Source: Eucommia ulmoides
Taxonomy: Eukaryota > Streptophyta > Magnoliopsida > Garryales > Eucommiaceae
Length of the DNA: 64,000 bases
Reading direction: 5' to 3'
NCBI GenBank assembly: GCA_016647705.1
Contig: CM028326.1
Span: 48,375,285 to 48,439,284 of the forward strand
Shown here: in pieces, positions 1 to 11,628 of the stretch
Layout: each line of letters starts with the position of its first letter
Position numbering within the stretch: position 1 is the stretch's first letter
The notes under the pieces: generated by a model
Seen by the model: the letters and a program-made list of their open reading frames with translations, nothing else
Database searches by the model: none
What the model was told of the DNA's origin: nothing
Position numbers and translations under genes: made by a program

Positions 1-76
1 CGCAATTAAATATTACTGCAACACTCGAAAACTATCAAATTCGTCTTGGGAATATATAAACAAATTCCGCCTATCA
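1..76 (-). repeat. LTR start, Athila-like family, cut by window edge
   Basis: Minus-strand start of an LTR (TGATAGGCGG...) running off the window. It directly follows a polypurine tract on the minus strand (AAGTTTGGGGGTATT, complement of about 77-91), so it is the 3' LTR of the internal region at 77-2008. Its first 70 bases resemble the LTR at 9386-10712 more than the LTR at 2009-8607. Confidence 0.75.
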
Positions 77-2008
77 AATACCCCCAAACTTAGAATTTTG
101 CTAGTCCTCAAGCAAAACACGCACACTAAAACAAAACAAAAAACACAACTAATTAACTAACATAGAAACTAAAAATGAATAAAAACACAAATAACGGCAT
201 GCCAGTTTTGAATTTAACTATTCCGACCAAAATGTTTTCCCCCAACGACCCCCAATCATATTGAGTGCATGAGTAAAACGCACCATGTGATATTCTACAA
301 TTTCAATATTCAGTAATGGTAAACGCCATTCTACATCCTATTCAAGTGAATGTGCAAAAACTCAATTATACAACTATTCAACAACCGGATTGGATTATCC
401 ACCAACAAAACTCATGATTTAAAACCGTAAAGGATTAGAATATCCATATGCCTGACTGGGTTTCACTCTCCACTAATGTAGGCTTGGAAATTCAAAAAGA
501 TCAATAGGACTTGGTTCGATTTTTGGAAAATGGACAAGGGTATATCGGGAATGATACCCAAGGCACAACGCTTGGCACATAATCACACTCGTAACCCCAT
601 ACATTAAAGAAACAACCCTGAAAAAAAAATTAAGAACGTTGTACTCACTTGTCACAAAAAACGGAAATAGAACGATATTTACATATGTTTTTTTTTTTAA
701 ACACGAACCACACCCCCAAACTTATTCGATTATTATAATTTCACGGGTATGGTTAAAACGAAGAAAAATGACAAGTGAGTACTTGAATACCGAACCAATC
801 AAAAGTTCGCCTTAAACCCAACTGCTCACTTCAAGTAGCATAAATGAATGTTAACTTAATTCACTCAAATTGTGCCTTCGGTTCAGCGATATACGTTTGG
901 AAAGAATTCAATTGGCCAGGGTATTTATTACATGTTCAGAATTGAAACGAATAACAGACTTCGATAGGGTAACGAGGGATAAATGATATTACATGGTAAG
1001 CTTTAAGGGCTCAAGTGATCAAAATGAATACCTAAATCATATATCCTAAACTACCTCGCCTAGGATTTCACCTCGAATTTTCCTTAATCATATTCTAGAA
1101 TCCTTAAAATTATCATGAATTTGGCCAATGGATAATCAACCTCAAATCAATTGGATAACTATACATTGTGTATACGTGCTTGTGCAAATTCGGATCCACA
1201 ATAACTTTTACCAAAACGACATGTCAAGCACACAGAACACACATGAATGGGCATTACCCTTGACCTCACAAAATAACTAGGGGATAACATCATCATCGTG
1301 TAATGGCCCGGATGAACGTAAAACTCAGCATACAACAACATATACTACAAACATAAGCACATTTATGCTAAACTAAACAAACATGCAAACAATTTAACTA
1401 AAACTACACTACTAATAACAATTAAATTTAAACTACATAACTCACAAAAGAAAACATACTACACATCATCCCCCAAACGTAAAACGGGTAGTGTCCACAA
1501 TGTCCCAACATCAAACTCAACAAATAGCATGCATTATAGTGACGAATGGGGTTTTGAACATATACCTGGGAGGCAAGATAATATGGCCACCAAATGAAGT
1601 CGGCAGTGATGGATCTAATTTATTCTGAAACCATGGGTTACCTCCCAAGAAACACTTGGTTTATTATTCTAGGCCTGACACAGAGAAAGGTTGGTCAAAG
1701 AGTGGCTTCCGCTCATAGTAAGGGTACAGCACCACATATGGGTCTTGATTTTGAATGTCCGCAAGCTTGGACAAATGTGATATTGCTTAGCTTATGCTTT
1801 CAAATTAATTTGGTTCCGGATTATGTACTTGGCTGGAATTAACATTACAAATTGCGGAGGATGACAATTGAGTCACATTGTATCCTCATAGATATGATCT
1901 TCTTATATCGGTGGCGGCATCAATATTTGGATCTCAAATGGTTGAGAATCACAATCGTTAATCCATGCTTGGGTCGTCTTCTCATTAGAATAATCATCAT
2001 TGAATACT
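77..2008 (-). mobile_element. Internal region of a non-autonomous Athila-like element
   Basis: Non-coding internal region of the same family as elements A (4631-6520) and B (17348-19222), read on the minus strand. Shared landmarks in order are a CTTGGGAGGTAACCCATGG block, a GGACACT...GTTTGGGGG block, a stretch beginning GAGTTTTACGTTCATC, and two purine-rich tracts near the 3' end. These blocks are typical of the part of Athila elements downstream of the coding region. No gag, pol or env is present. The expected tRNA-Asp primer site next to the LTR at about 1985-2008 is not recognisable and seems decayed. Confidence 0.75.
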
Positions 2009-3097
2009 TGGTGGCCGCAATTTAAGCATCGCCCCTTTCACCACAAGCATACGGGTCAAGTTTTAGTATATGGACCTTTCGGTCAGGTATCGTATCCACA
2101 GGGATGGGTTGAAATTACTATCGAGTACCGCGATTGTCATAACCTAACTTTATCTAGGCGCTAAAAATGGAATATAAAATTTAATGCTAATACTAAAATA
2201 CTAATTTAACTATACTAATTACTAATACGAGATAGTTATGGGATGGATTATCTAGGGATTAACTTTATTTACTTAAACGCGTTTGATTTTGTTTAGTTTA
2301 CAATAATGCTGTTCAACTTATTTGACAATCACAGTATCTAAAACTCCTCTGCCACCTCTCCTGAGTGTAACACAGGGGAATATGCAACTTCGTGTCAATG
2401 AAGAAGTCCCCATCAATGTCTTAACAACCCTAGGTTACGGGAGTCTTGCCCCAACGTCATTGATTGTACACAAAATCTAAGTTCGTAAACTCTCCCGTCA
2501 CCTTTCCCAAGTGTAAGATGAGAGAATACGTGACTTCGCATCAACAACGAAGTCCCCCTCAATGTATTAATGACTCTAGGTCACGTGAGTCTCTCCCCAA
2601 CGTCATTGATTTCATGCGTTGTGTTTACCCTAATCTGAATCCGGGGTTACCTCTTCCGAGCCTCAAACCCCGTATTCTCGATATATCTAAACTAGCATAT
2701 AATCATGAAAATATGATAAACACATTCAAATATTGAAGAACAATCATTAAAGAAACACAACTCAACCAAAACGACATTTTTATAAATAATATTCATCCCT
2801 AAGATAATCCACATTTAGCCTATGGCCATAGACATTTATAAAATTGAAACTAGGCTAAACATGCTCAAATAATTATTGAAGTTAAGAAATAAAAGGAAAA
2901 ACAGATGAACTTAGCAGATATCAAAAGACTAGCCGCTAAAACTGTCCACCGATCAATTCTCCTTCTCCGCGTGGTAATCTTCTCCTTCGGAATTGTTTGA
3001 GAACTCCCCATACTCTCCCTATATTCTAAACTAATCCCTAAGGGCTCTAATGGCTGGAGAAAAGCCCAAGGAGAGGAGAAGAGATGATATTTATAGG
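2009..3097 (-). repeat. Second LTR (minus strand), 3' part
   Basis: R/U5-side part of an LTR interrupted by element A at 3097/3098 and resumed at 8142-8607. It contains two tandem copies of a roughly 200-bp block (about 2340-2460 and 2480-2650), as in the LTRs of element A, so it belongs to the same subfamily. Joined, the two parts are about 1555 bp, the same size as the element A LTRs. Confidence 0.8.
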
Positions 3098-4630
3098 TGA
3101 TAGGTGTGTTCTACCCACATATTTCCAAACCCGTTTTGTTAGTTTTAGAGTAGTTTTTATAGTTATTTTATTATGTTTTAAATAGTTTTTATACTTTTTG
3201 TATAAATTAGGTGTGTGGGGTAAAAATATAGGAAACTGAAGCATAAACGATGAGATCGAACCATAAACGGTCGAAGAACGATGGAAATATTAGCAAGGCG
3301 GCAATATTCCGAAAGAAGCCCACCGCCGCGGCGTCTAGACCTCCACCACAGCAGTGAAAATACAAAGAATGACTTATCCTTTTTGAACATCCACCGCCAC
3401 GACGGTGGTCTCTGCAACAGATTAGATATTTTTTTTGATATTTTGCCTATTTAAACCCCTTTCCTCTCCCTTCCTCTTCCACTCTCCGGCCATTAGAGAC
3501 CTTAGGGCTTAGTTTATAGTATATAGAGAGTATAGGGAGTTCTCAAACAAATATGAAGTAGAATATTACCACACGGAGAAGGAGAATCGACCGGTAGACG
3601 ATTTTAGCGGCTAATCTTCAGATATCGGCTAAGTTCATTTGTTTTTCCTTTTATTTCTTAACTTCGATATTTGTTTGAGTATGTTTATCTTGATTTCAAT
3701 GTTTATATGGTTATGACCACGAGCTAAATGTGGATTATGCATGGGATTAATATTATTTATAAAAACGTAGTTTTGGTTGAGTTCTGTTTCTTTGATGATT
3801 GTTCTTCACTATTTTGATTGTGCATGCTGTATTGTTTGTTTATCATACTTAGAATGATATTTAAAGAATACGCAATTTAACAAACCCAGGATTCGGACTA
3901 CGGTAAACAAATGTCACGATTCAATAACCCGAGAGAGAGTTGGATTGTGGGCAATCGATAACGTTGGGGCAAGACTCACGTGACCTAGGGTTATTAAGAC
4001 ATTGAGGGGGACTTATCCATTGACTCGAAGTCATGTATTCCCCCGTATTACACTCAGGAGAGGTGACGGTGGAGTTTTAGAATTGAGATTATCGATAGGG
4101 TAAACACAACGCGATAATCCATTCACCCAGTCAGGAGTTGGATTATGTGCAATCAATGACGTTGGGATGAGACTCACGTGACCTAGGGTCATTAAGACCT
4201 TGAGGGGGAATTCTTCGTTGACACGAAGTCATGTTATATCCCTCGTATTACACTCAGGAGAGGTGGTAAGGGAGTTTACAAACTGAGATTGTTGAATAGG
4301 TTGAACACTATTATTGTGAACTAAACGAAATCAAACGCTTTTAAGTAAATAAAGTTAATCTCTAGATAATCCATCCCATAACTATCTCATATTAGTATAA
4401 TTAGTATAGATTAAAATAGGTTGTATTAGTATTAGTATTAATTAATTAAATACATTTGTTTTTAGCCTAGATAAAGTTAGGTCATGATAAACACAGTACT
4501 CGATAGTAGCGAACACCAATCCTTGTGGATACGATACCCGATCTTTCAAGATCACATCATACTAAAACTTTGAACTTGTACACTTGCGAGTAGTCAATAC
4601 ATGAGCGTGTAACAAATGCTTCTTTGTACA
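3098..4630 (+). repeat. 5' LTR of element A
   Basis: Starts TGATAGGTGTG and ends TTGTACA just before the primer site. U3 carries GC-rich imperfect palindromes (about 3315-3415). A block of about 200 bp is present twice in tandem (about 3923-4118 and 4119-4320). Confidence 0.85.
3923..4320 (+). repeat. Tandem duplication inside the 5' LTR of element A
   Basis: Two head-to-tail copies of a roughly 200-bp block. Each has a GAGTTGGATT start, a GCAATC.ATGACGTTGGG motif, ACTCACGTGACC, then ACACTCAGGAGAGGTG. The element B LTRs have a single copy. The same duplication is seen at about 7430-7810 in the 3' LTR and, inverted, at about 2340-2650. Confidence 0.8.
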
Positions 4631-6520
4631 AGTTTCTGGCGCCGTTGCTGAGGATTGGTTGTTGTCAAATTCAGTTTTCGACAATCGTCACCAAGTTTTT
4701 TATGACGTTCCCGGGGATTGTGTTTTTTCGTTATTATTGATATTGTGAGTAAATGGCCCGATTTTACTTTAGGCATTACTTTTGAATATAATTTTTGTTT
4801 CTTATACGGGGTACTTGTCGATGTTAGATCGACAGGTATTGATGTATTCCTTCCAACGGGATTCCAAGCCGTTTTATTGTGCGTGGCCAAGCACATAAGC
4901 CGGTGAGGCGTGTCATTGAAAGATCAAGCCGACCAAAGCAAAACTTCGCCAAGCTTAAGGGCGTTCTGAAAATGTCGGGCCGAGGACACGAAACTATGCA
5001 CTTCTTGGGAGCCAACCCAAGGTCAAACAAATTAAATCCATCTCCGTCGACTTGAAACGGAGGCAAGATTCTCTCGCCTCCCAAGTACATGTTCTAAACC
5101 CCTTTTATCAGCATGCTTTAATTTCCTATATGTTGAGAATAATGATTGGGTTTGCTGAGGATACTATCCATTTTGAGTTTAGCAGTGATGAGTAGGATAT
5201 TAGTATGTTTTACTGTTTTTCTCGTAGTGCATGTTTGTTTAGGTTAGTTTATGTTTATTTGTTGTTGTTGTGTGCATGCTGAGTTTTGCGTTCATCTGGG
5301 CCGTCACCCAATGATGATATTACCCCCTGGTTGTTTTCGAAGTCAAGGGTAATACCCATACATGTGTGTTCTGTGTGCTTGACAATGCGTTTTGGTCAAA
5401 GTTTATTGTAGATCCTAATTTGCACGAGCACATAGGCTCAATGTATTTCTATTCAATTGATTTGAGGAAAATTATCGATTAGCCAAACTCATGACAAATT
5501 AAGGATTCTAGAACCTGATTGAGGGGAAGCTTTAGGCAAAATCCTAGGCGAGGTAGTTAAGGAGATGTGATATAGGCATTCTTTTTGTAGCTTGAGCCTT
5601 TTGAAGCCTACCATGTAATATGTTTATCCCTCGTTATCCTATCGAAGCCTAAAATGACATTTCAATTCTGAATACAAAAACAAATACCCTAGCCAAATGA
5701 TCTTTTTCCAAACCTTTATCGCTTAACCGAAGGCACAAATTTTAGTGAATCAAGCTAGAAGTTCCAAATGATACTTGATGTGAGCGGTTGGGTTTAGGGC
5801 AAACTTTGAATTGGTTCGGTATTCGAGTACTCACTTATCATTTTTATTTTGTTTTAACCACACCCGTGAAATTATACTAATCGAATAAGTTTGGGGGTAT
5901 GGTAAAAAAAAAAATTACGTTTTTGTTTTTACAAGTGAGTACGTCAGTCTTAAACGTTTGTTCAGGATTGTTTTCCAATTTATCTATGGGGTACTAGAGT
6001 GAATATGTCAAGAGTTGGGCCTTGCGTAACGTTAAGTTAACAACGTTAACCCGGTTTCCATTTCAAATTACCCATGGATAAATATTCCAAAATCGAACCA
6101 AGTCCTTTTGATATTTATGAACTACTCAACCTACATTAGTGGAGACTGGACCCCAATCAGGTATATGGAAATTCTATCCCTATAAGGTCTAAGTCATGAG
6201 TTTAGTTGGTAGATGATCCAATTCGGTCGTTGTATAGTTATATTATTGAGTCTTGTACTAACACGTTTATAGGATCTAAAATGGCATTTACCATTATTGC
6301 ATGTCAAAATTCTAGAACCACATGATGTGTTTTACCGCTTGAACTCGATATGACTAGTGGTTGTTAAGGAAAAATAAATAGATCGTTAGAAAAAGTCAAA
6401 ACTCGCATGTTGTTATGTTTAGATTATTTTAGGTTGTTTGTTAGTTCATTTAGTTTTGTTTTTCATTTTCGTGTGTGTGTTTTGCTCAAGGACTAGCAAA
6501 ATTCCAAGTTTGGAGGTATT
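4631..6520 (+). mobile_element. Internal region of element A
   Basis: About 1.9 kb, homologous along its length to 17348-19222 and, inverted, to 77-2008 and 37192-39049. It lacks any long ORF or recognisable retroviral motif. A G-rich tract at about 5887-5897 (AAGTTTGGGGG) precedes the true polypurine tract at about 6506-6520 by 0.6 kb, as in the other family members. Confidence 0.85.
4637..4655 (+). other. Primer binding site for tRNA-Asp, element A
   Basis: TGGCGCCGTTGCTGAGGAT, two mismatches from the complement of the plant tRNA-Asp 3' end as I recall it (TGGCGCCGTTGCCGGGGAT). It lies six bases after the LTR end. A second degenerate copy with its AAGTTTTT lead-in occurs at about 4690-4720. 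Confidence 0.85.
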
Positions 6521-8136
6521 TGATTGGTGTGATATACCTACCTATTTTCAAACCGATTTTGTTAATTTTAGAGTAGTTTTTATATTTATTTTATTATGTT
6601 TTAATTAATTTTTATACTTTTTGTATAAATCAGGTGTGTGGGGTAAAAAGATAGGATACTGGAGCGTAAACAATGAGATCGAACCAAGAACGGTCGAAGA
6701 ACGGTGAAAAAAGGAGCAAGGCGGCAATATTCTGAAAGAAACCCATCGTCGCGGCGTCCAGACCTCTGCCACGGCGGTGAAAATGTAGAGAATGACTTAT
6801 CCTTGCTGAACATCCTCCGCCGTGGTACTGGAGATGAAGGATGTCAACCTAATCCACCGCCTTCTTCACCGCCGAGGCAATCAGCGAACCGACCTACTCA
6901 CCACCTTAGCGGTAGCTTCTGCAGCAGATTAGATATTATTTTTGATATTTTGACTATTTAAACCCCTCCCCTTTCCCTTCCTATTCTATAGTCCTGCCAT
7001 TAGAGCCTGTAGGGCTTAGTTTATAGTAGAGAGAGAGTATGGGGAGTGCTCAAACAAATCCGAAGGAGAAGATTACCACGCGGAGAAGGAGAATCGATCG
7101 GTGGACGATTTTAGTGGCTAATCTTCGGATATCGGCTAAGTTCATCTATTTTTCCTTTTATTTCTTAACTTCAATATTTGTTTGAGCATGTTTATCTCAA
7201 TTTCAATGTTTATATGGTTATGACCACGAGCTAAATATGGATTATGTATGGGATTAATATTATTTATAAAAACGTAGTTTTGGTTGAGTTGTGTTTCTTT
7301 GATGATTATTCTTCGCTATTTTGATTGTGTGTGCCGTGTTATTTGTTTATCATGCTTAGAATAATATTTGGAGAATACGGGGTTTGACAAATTCCAAATT
7401 CGGACTAGGGTAAACAAACGCCACGATACAATAACCCGAGAGGGAATTGGATTGTGGGTAATTGATGACGTTGGGGCAAGACTCACGTGACCTAGGGTTG
7501 TTAAGACGTTGAGGGGGACTTCTCCATTGAATGGAAGTCATGTATTCTCCCGCCTTACACTCAAGAGAGGTGGTGGTGGAGTTTTAGAACTGAGATTGTC
7601 GATAGGGTAAACACAACGCGACGATCCAATGACCCGGTCGGGAGTTGGATTGTATGCAATCAATGACGTTGGGGCGAGACTCACTTGACCTAGGTTCGTT
7701 AAGACATTGAGGGGGACTTCTTCGTTCACACGAAGTCACGTTATATCCCTCGTCTTACACTCAAGAGAGGTGGCGGGCGAGTTTACGAACTAAGATTGTC
7801 GAAAAGGTCGAACACCATTATTATAAACTAAATGAAATCAAACGTGTTTAAGTAAATAAAGTTAATCCCTAGATAAAACATCACATAACTATCTCGTATT
7901 ACTATAATTAGTATAGATTAAATTAGGCTATATTAGTATTAGTATTAATTAATTAAATACATTTTTTTTAGCCTAGATAAAGTTAGGTCATGATAAACAT
8001 GGTACTCGATAATAACAACAACCAATCCCTGTGGATACAATACCCGATCTTTCAAGATCACATTATACTAAAACTTTGACCTCGTACACTTGCGAGTAGT
8101 TAATACACGAGCGCGTAACAAATGCTTCACCGTACA
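6521..8136 (+). repeat. 3' LTR of element A
   Basis: Starts TGATTGGTGTG after AAGTTTGGAGGTATT and ends CCGTACA. It contains the GC-rich palindromic U3 segment (about 6745-6915) and the tandem duplication at about 7430-7810. It is visibly close to the 5' LTR. Confidence 0.85.
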
Positions 8137-8141
8137 ATAAG

Positions 8142-8607
8142 GAAAATATCTAAACAAATAATATCTAAAGTGTGCAGAGGTCACCGCCGTGGCGATGGTA
8201 GGTCGGTTTGATATTCGCCGAGGCGGTGGAGTCGGCGGTGGAGTCGACAATGGATTTGGGTGACCATCCTGCCTTCTTAGCGCCGCGACGGTGGGTCTCA
8301 TGCCGCGGCGATGGATGTTCATCAAGATATGGACATTCTCTACATTTTCACCGTCGCGGCGGAGGTCTGGAGGCCGCAGCGGTGGGCTTCTTTCAGAATA
8401 TTGCCGCTTTGCTCATTTTTTCACCGTTCTTCCACTGTTTTTTATACGATTTGATCGTTTATGCTCCGTTTTTCTACCTTTTCTTGCCCCACACCTATTT
8501 TAATACAAAAAGAATAAAAATATATAAAAATGTATTAAAAATGTAATAAACATACTCAAAAACTAACAATTTTGGTTTAAAAATAGATAGGTAGATCACA
8601 CCTATCA
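8142..8607 (-). repeat. Second LTR (minus strand), 5' part (U3)
   Basis: U3 side of the LTR split by element A. The terminus at 8586-8606 is a perfect inverted repeat, GATAGGT with a 7-nt loop and ACCTATC. CCGCGGCGG-type palindromes lie at about 8185-8385. To its right the sequence changes abruptly to gag-like coding sequence, so this LTR interrupts a gag gene. Confidence 0.8.
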
Positions 8608-8842
8608 ATGCTCCCCAGCTCCTCCCTCTCATATCCGGTTCCTCACGGTGGCTTTCAATGCATGTGGCATTTGTATCTCTCAGTGCCACCATGTTTTACT
8701 CGGCCTCAATAAAGTAGATAAGATGACCGATTTGCATCTGAAAAGACGTTACGGTCGTATCAATTTTAGCGCATGTCGTATCAATATTGTCAAGATGAAC
8801 CTCATGCTCATTGAGATGATCATTCATCTCCCTCCATAAAGC

Positions 8843-9211
8843 CTAAGTCTCCTCTATAAATTCAGCGAACATTTCCTCCAGGGTGGGGGAAGACTCCTCA
8901 TGTTGGTCCGGGGTGTCAATCCATAGCGTCGAAATGGTGGAATTACCCCCCAAGCTTTGGTAGCTTGTTGAATAATTCCAAATCTGATAGTCCAACTCGG
9001 CCATGTCTTCCAATGACAAATAGGCTTTATCCGCGGGTAGGTCGTAGAAAAAGGTGGTACCATTTTCTCCTTCTACCCTTGTTCTCGTTACAGCTCGTAA
9101 CCCGTCGAGGAAATTCAGTAATTGACACTCCCTTGGAAAACGATGATTGGGGAACCGAAACAACAAGTCTTTGTATCTATCCCAAGCACAATGAAATGGC
9201 TCGGAATCTCA
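8843..9211 (-). pseudogene. gag fragment, Athila/Tat-type
   Basis: A minus-strand open stretch reads HCAWDRYKDLLFRFPNH at its start, matching the conserved W-x-R-[FY]-K-x-L-L-x-x-[CF]-P-[HN]-H motif of Athila and Tat gag. It continues with FLDGLRAVTRTRV, where other family members have F-Y-N-G-L, and ends with an acidic segment before a TAG stop. Similar sequence goes on past that stop toward 8608 (MQIGHLIYFIEAE, then another stop), so the gag is decayed and then cut by the inserted LTR. Gag forms the virus-like particle in the cytoplasm. The upstream limit is the previous in-frame stop; no start codon is claimed. Confidence 0.7.
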
Positions 9212-9360
9212 TTTAAAGAAATACAATAGCACTTGTTGATCTAACATCCTCAAGTATCTTGCAAGAAAAAATAAACTACATGCAAAAATTATAAACAAAA
9301 TAAATGCCTAAATTAAAACCAAGTTACTTACTCATAATATCAACAATAATCTAAAAACAA

Positions 9361-9379
9361 ATCCTCAGCAACGTCACCA
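9361..9379 (-). other. Primer binding site for tRNA-Asp (degenerate)
   Basis: The minus strand reads TGGTGACGTTGCTGAGGAT, a variant of the tRNA-Asp complement, six bases after the end of the LTR at 9386. It fixes the element as minus-strand. Confidence 0.7.
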
Positions 9380-9385
9380 AAAACT

Positions 9386-10712
9386 TGGTAGCAGAATATT
9401 ACATCGCTACTTTCACCGCAAGCGTACAGGTCAAGTTTTATAGAATAGAGAAGAGTAAGGATTGTCGTATCCATAAGAATTTGATTAAATTGTGCTAAGT
9501 ACCGCGATTATCATAACCGAACTTTATTTAAGCGATAAAAATTAGGGTTTTTTTAATAATATACTAAACTAAGTTAATTAAATTAATTAAACTAATATAT
9601 TAATATTGACGTTTAAGGAAGTAAATTTTCTAGGGATTAACTTCGTTCATTTAAACGCGTTCGATTCAATCTAGTTTACATTAACGGCATCCATACTATC
9701 CAACAATCAAGGTATCGAAATCTCACTCACTACCTCTCCCGAGTGTAAAGTGAATGAAAATGTGACTTTGTATCAACGCTAAAGTCCCCTCGAGCGTCTA
9801 TACAACACTTGGTCACATGAGTCTCGCGCCAACCTCATGGATTGCATACTTTCTAACGCCCTCTTGGGTCATTAGATCGTCATGTTGTGTTTAAACCCTA
9901 GTCCGAATCTGGGGTTACCTATCCCGAGTGTCAAACCCCGTATTCTCAAACCAACCACAATACCATAACAAGCATACTATGATTGTAATAAAACTATAAA
10001 CCCAATCGAATACAATTAAACAACTGTTAACGAAACATCAATTTTTACAAATAACGTTTTCATGAAATCAATCAAGCCCTAAACAATTTATGTTTAGTTA
10101 CTCATGACCATAACCATATATACAACAATAAACAAGCTAAACATAATCAAAACTATCAACCAAACCAAGAATAAAATAGAGAAATAAGGAGACTAGCTGT
10201 TATCCGAAGAACCGAAGCTAAAACCGCTCTAAGAACATTTCTGCTTCTTGGATTTGACGATCTTCTCTCGGTTGATAGTGTCTTAGAGCTCTCAAGACTC
10301 CCAAAAATGTTTTTTTTAGGTGTGGGAGAGAAAAGGGGTATAAGACAAGGATCAAAATATCTAAAAAAAATCTTAAAACAATTGGCCTTTGACTATTGCA
10401 ATGGTGGGCGACCAGTAGGCCTTATGCCATTTCATTGTTGCAATAGTGGATCTCACCACTATAGTGGTGAACAAACAAAGAGTTTTTGAACTCTCTATTG
10501 TTTCATCATTGCAGCAGTGTAGATGCTGCAAACAACTTTGATCCTCTTGATCGTTTTTCACTCGATTTCCTATCGATTTGCTTGATTATCGATCGTTTAC
10601 GTCCCTACACCTGATTTACATCAAAACAAACATAAACGCAGTTAAATATTACTTAAACACTTGAAAACTACCAAATTCAGCTTGTGAATATATAGAAAAA
10701 TTTCACCTATCA
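9386..10712 (-). repeat. LTR of the gag-bearing Athila-like element
   Basis: The minus strand starts TGATAGGTGAAATT and ends CTGCTACCA before the primer site, 1327 bp. It has only one copy of the 200-bp block duplicated in element A and is closest to the solo LTR at 32265-33676. U3 includes an 18-bp perfect palindrome at 10453-10470. Confidence 0.82.
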
Positions 10713-11556
10713 ACAAGTCATCAAATTTTAAATTGGTAAGCAAACTATACCTATCAGTTTGTTAAGACTTTTTTTATGAAGGTTCCCTATTTGTCAAAAT
10801 AAATAAAGGCTGAATAGAAAAACACAAATGTTGGGGGTAAATAAATCTTGAACTAATGCAATCAATAACATGTTTACTACTTAAACTTGTTATGGAGGAG
10901 GGAAGGAGGAATATGGACGTATATACTCTATTTTCATTCTTAAATGTTGTGTTTGAGAATCTAATACTCCATATGTGGATAGTTAATATTCCATATTCAT
11001 TTTTAGCTTATTCTAGTGTGTGTGTGATTCTTGGAATTTCATTCAACACATTCATCCTCGTTCACAACATTTGAAATCCAACATTTTTTTATTTTATATA
11101 TATATATAACAACGGACACATCATTATAATCCAAAAAAGAAGAAAGGTACATTACATCTTTCATCTAACTTGATTACATCTTTTATCCAACATAAATCAG
11201 ATTTTACCATCACGAAAGTCCTTCCAATGAGAATTTCTCCTTCGTCTTGTTCTATAACATCCTTCTCAAGATATTTTTATTTTCTAGTCTGGGACTTATT
11301 ACTTCTTACCATGGAGTTAGTGCAGACATAAATGTGTATCTAGACTTTATTCCTGGTTGAGTGAATAATGTTCTGAAGACGAGCATCCCATATTTGATGA
11401 AGTTATTGTAGGATCTTATTTGGTGACTATTAAGCCCGTACTATTCAAAAAATGCTCTTTACGCTTATATATATATATATCAGAAGAAATCTAAAACTTC
11501 TTTTTCATTAAAACAGGGTTGGAAGGGCTGGAGTTACTCCGATCTAGGAGAAGGCA
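10713..11556. other. AT-rich stretch without recognisable genes
   Basis: No coding potential or family similarity was recognised. Short TA runs occur at about 11097-11108 and 11467-11480. Confidence 0.5.
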
Positions 11557-11628
11557 TTGGACCTAAGTCCTCAAAGTTTGAGTTCGAGTAGTAAAAGTCA
11601 TGTTCTTCATACTAGTTCAATGCTCAAA

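Larger units (their letters stand above)
3098..8136 (+). mobile_element. Element A: complete non-autonomous Athila-like LTR retrotransposon
   Basis: Two LTRs of about 1.53 and 1.62 kb flank a 1.9-kb internal region that has a tRNA-Asp primer site (4637-4655) and a polypurine tract (about 6506-6520) but no retrotransposon protein. Flanks are ATAGG (3093-3097) and ATAAG (8137-8141), a 5-bp target duplication with one mismatch. It sits inside an LTR of its own subfamily in the opposite orientation: the minus-strand LTR reads 8607 to 8142, then continues at 3097 to 2009. Elements this size with conserved but non-coding interiors are usually called LARDs and need proteins supplied in trans. Confidence 0.88.
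8608..9385 (-). mobile_element. 5' internal part of an Athila-like element with gag
   Basis: Lies between the LTR at 9386-10712 (its 5' LTR) and the inserted LTR at 8607. The leader after the primer site matches the leaders of elements A and B up to the point where gag begins here. This element kept part of its coding sequence, whereas A and B replaced it with non-coding sequence. Confidence 0.75.
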
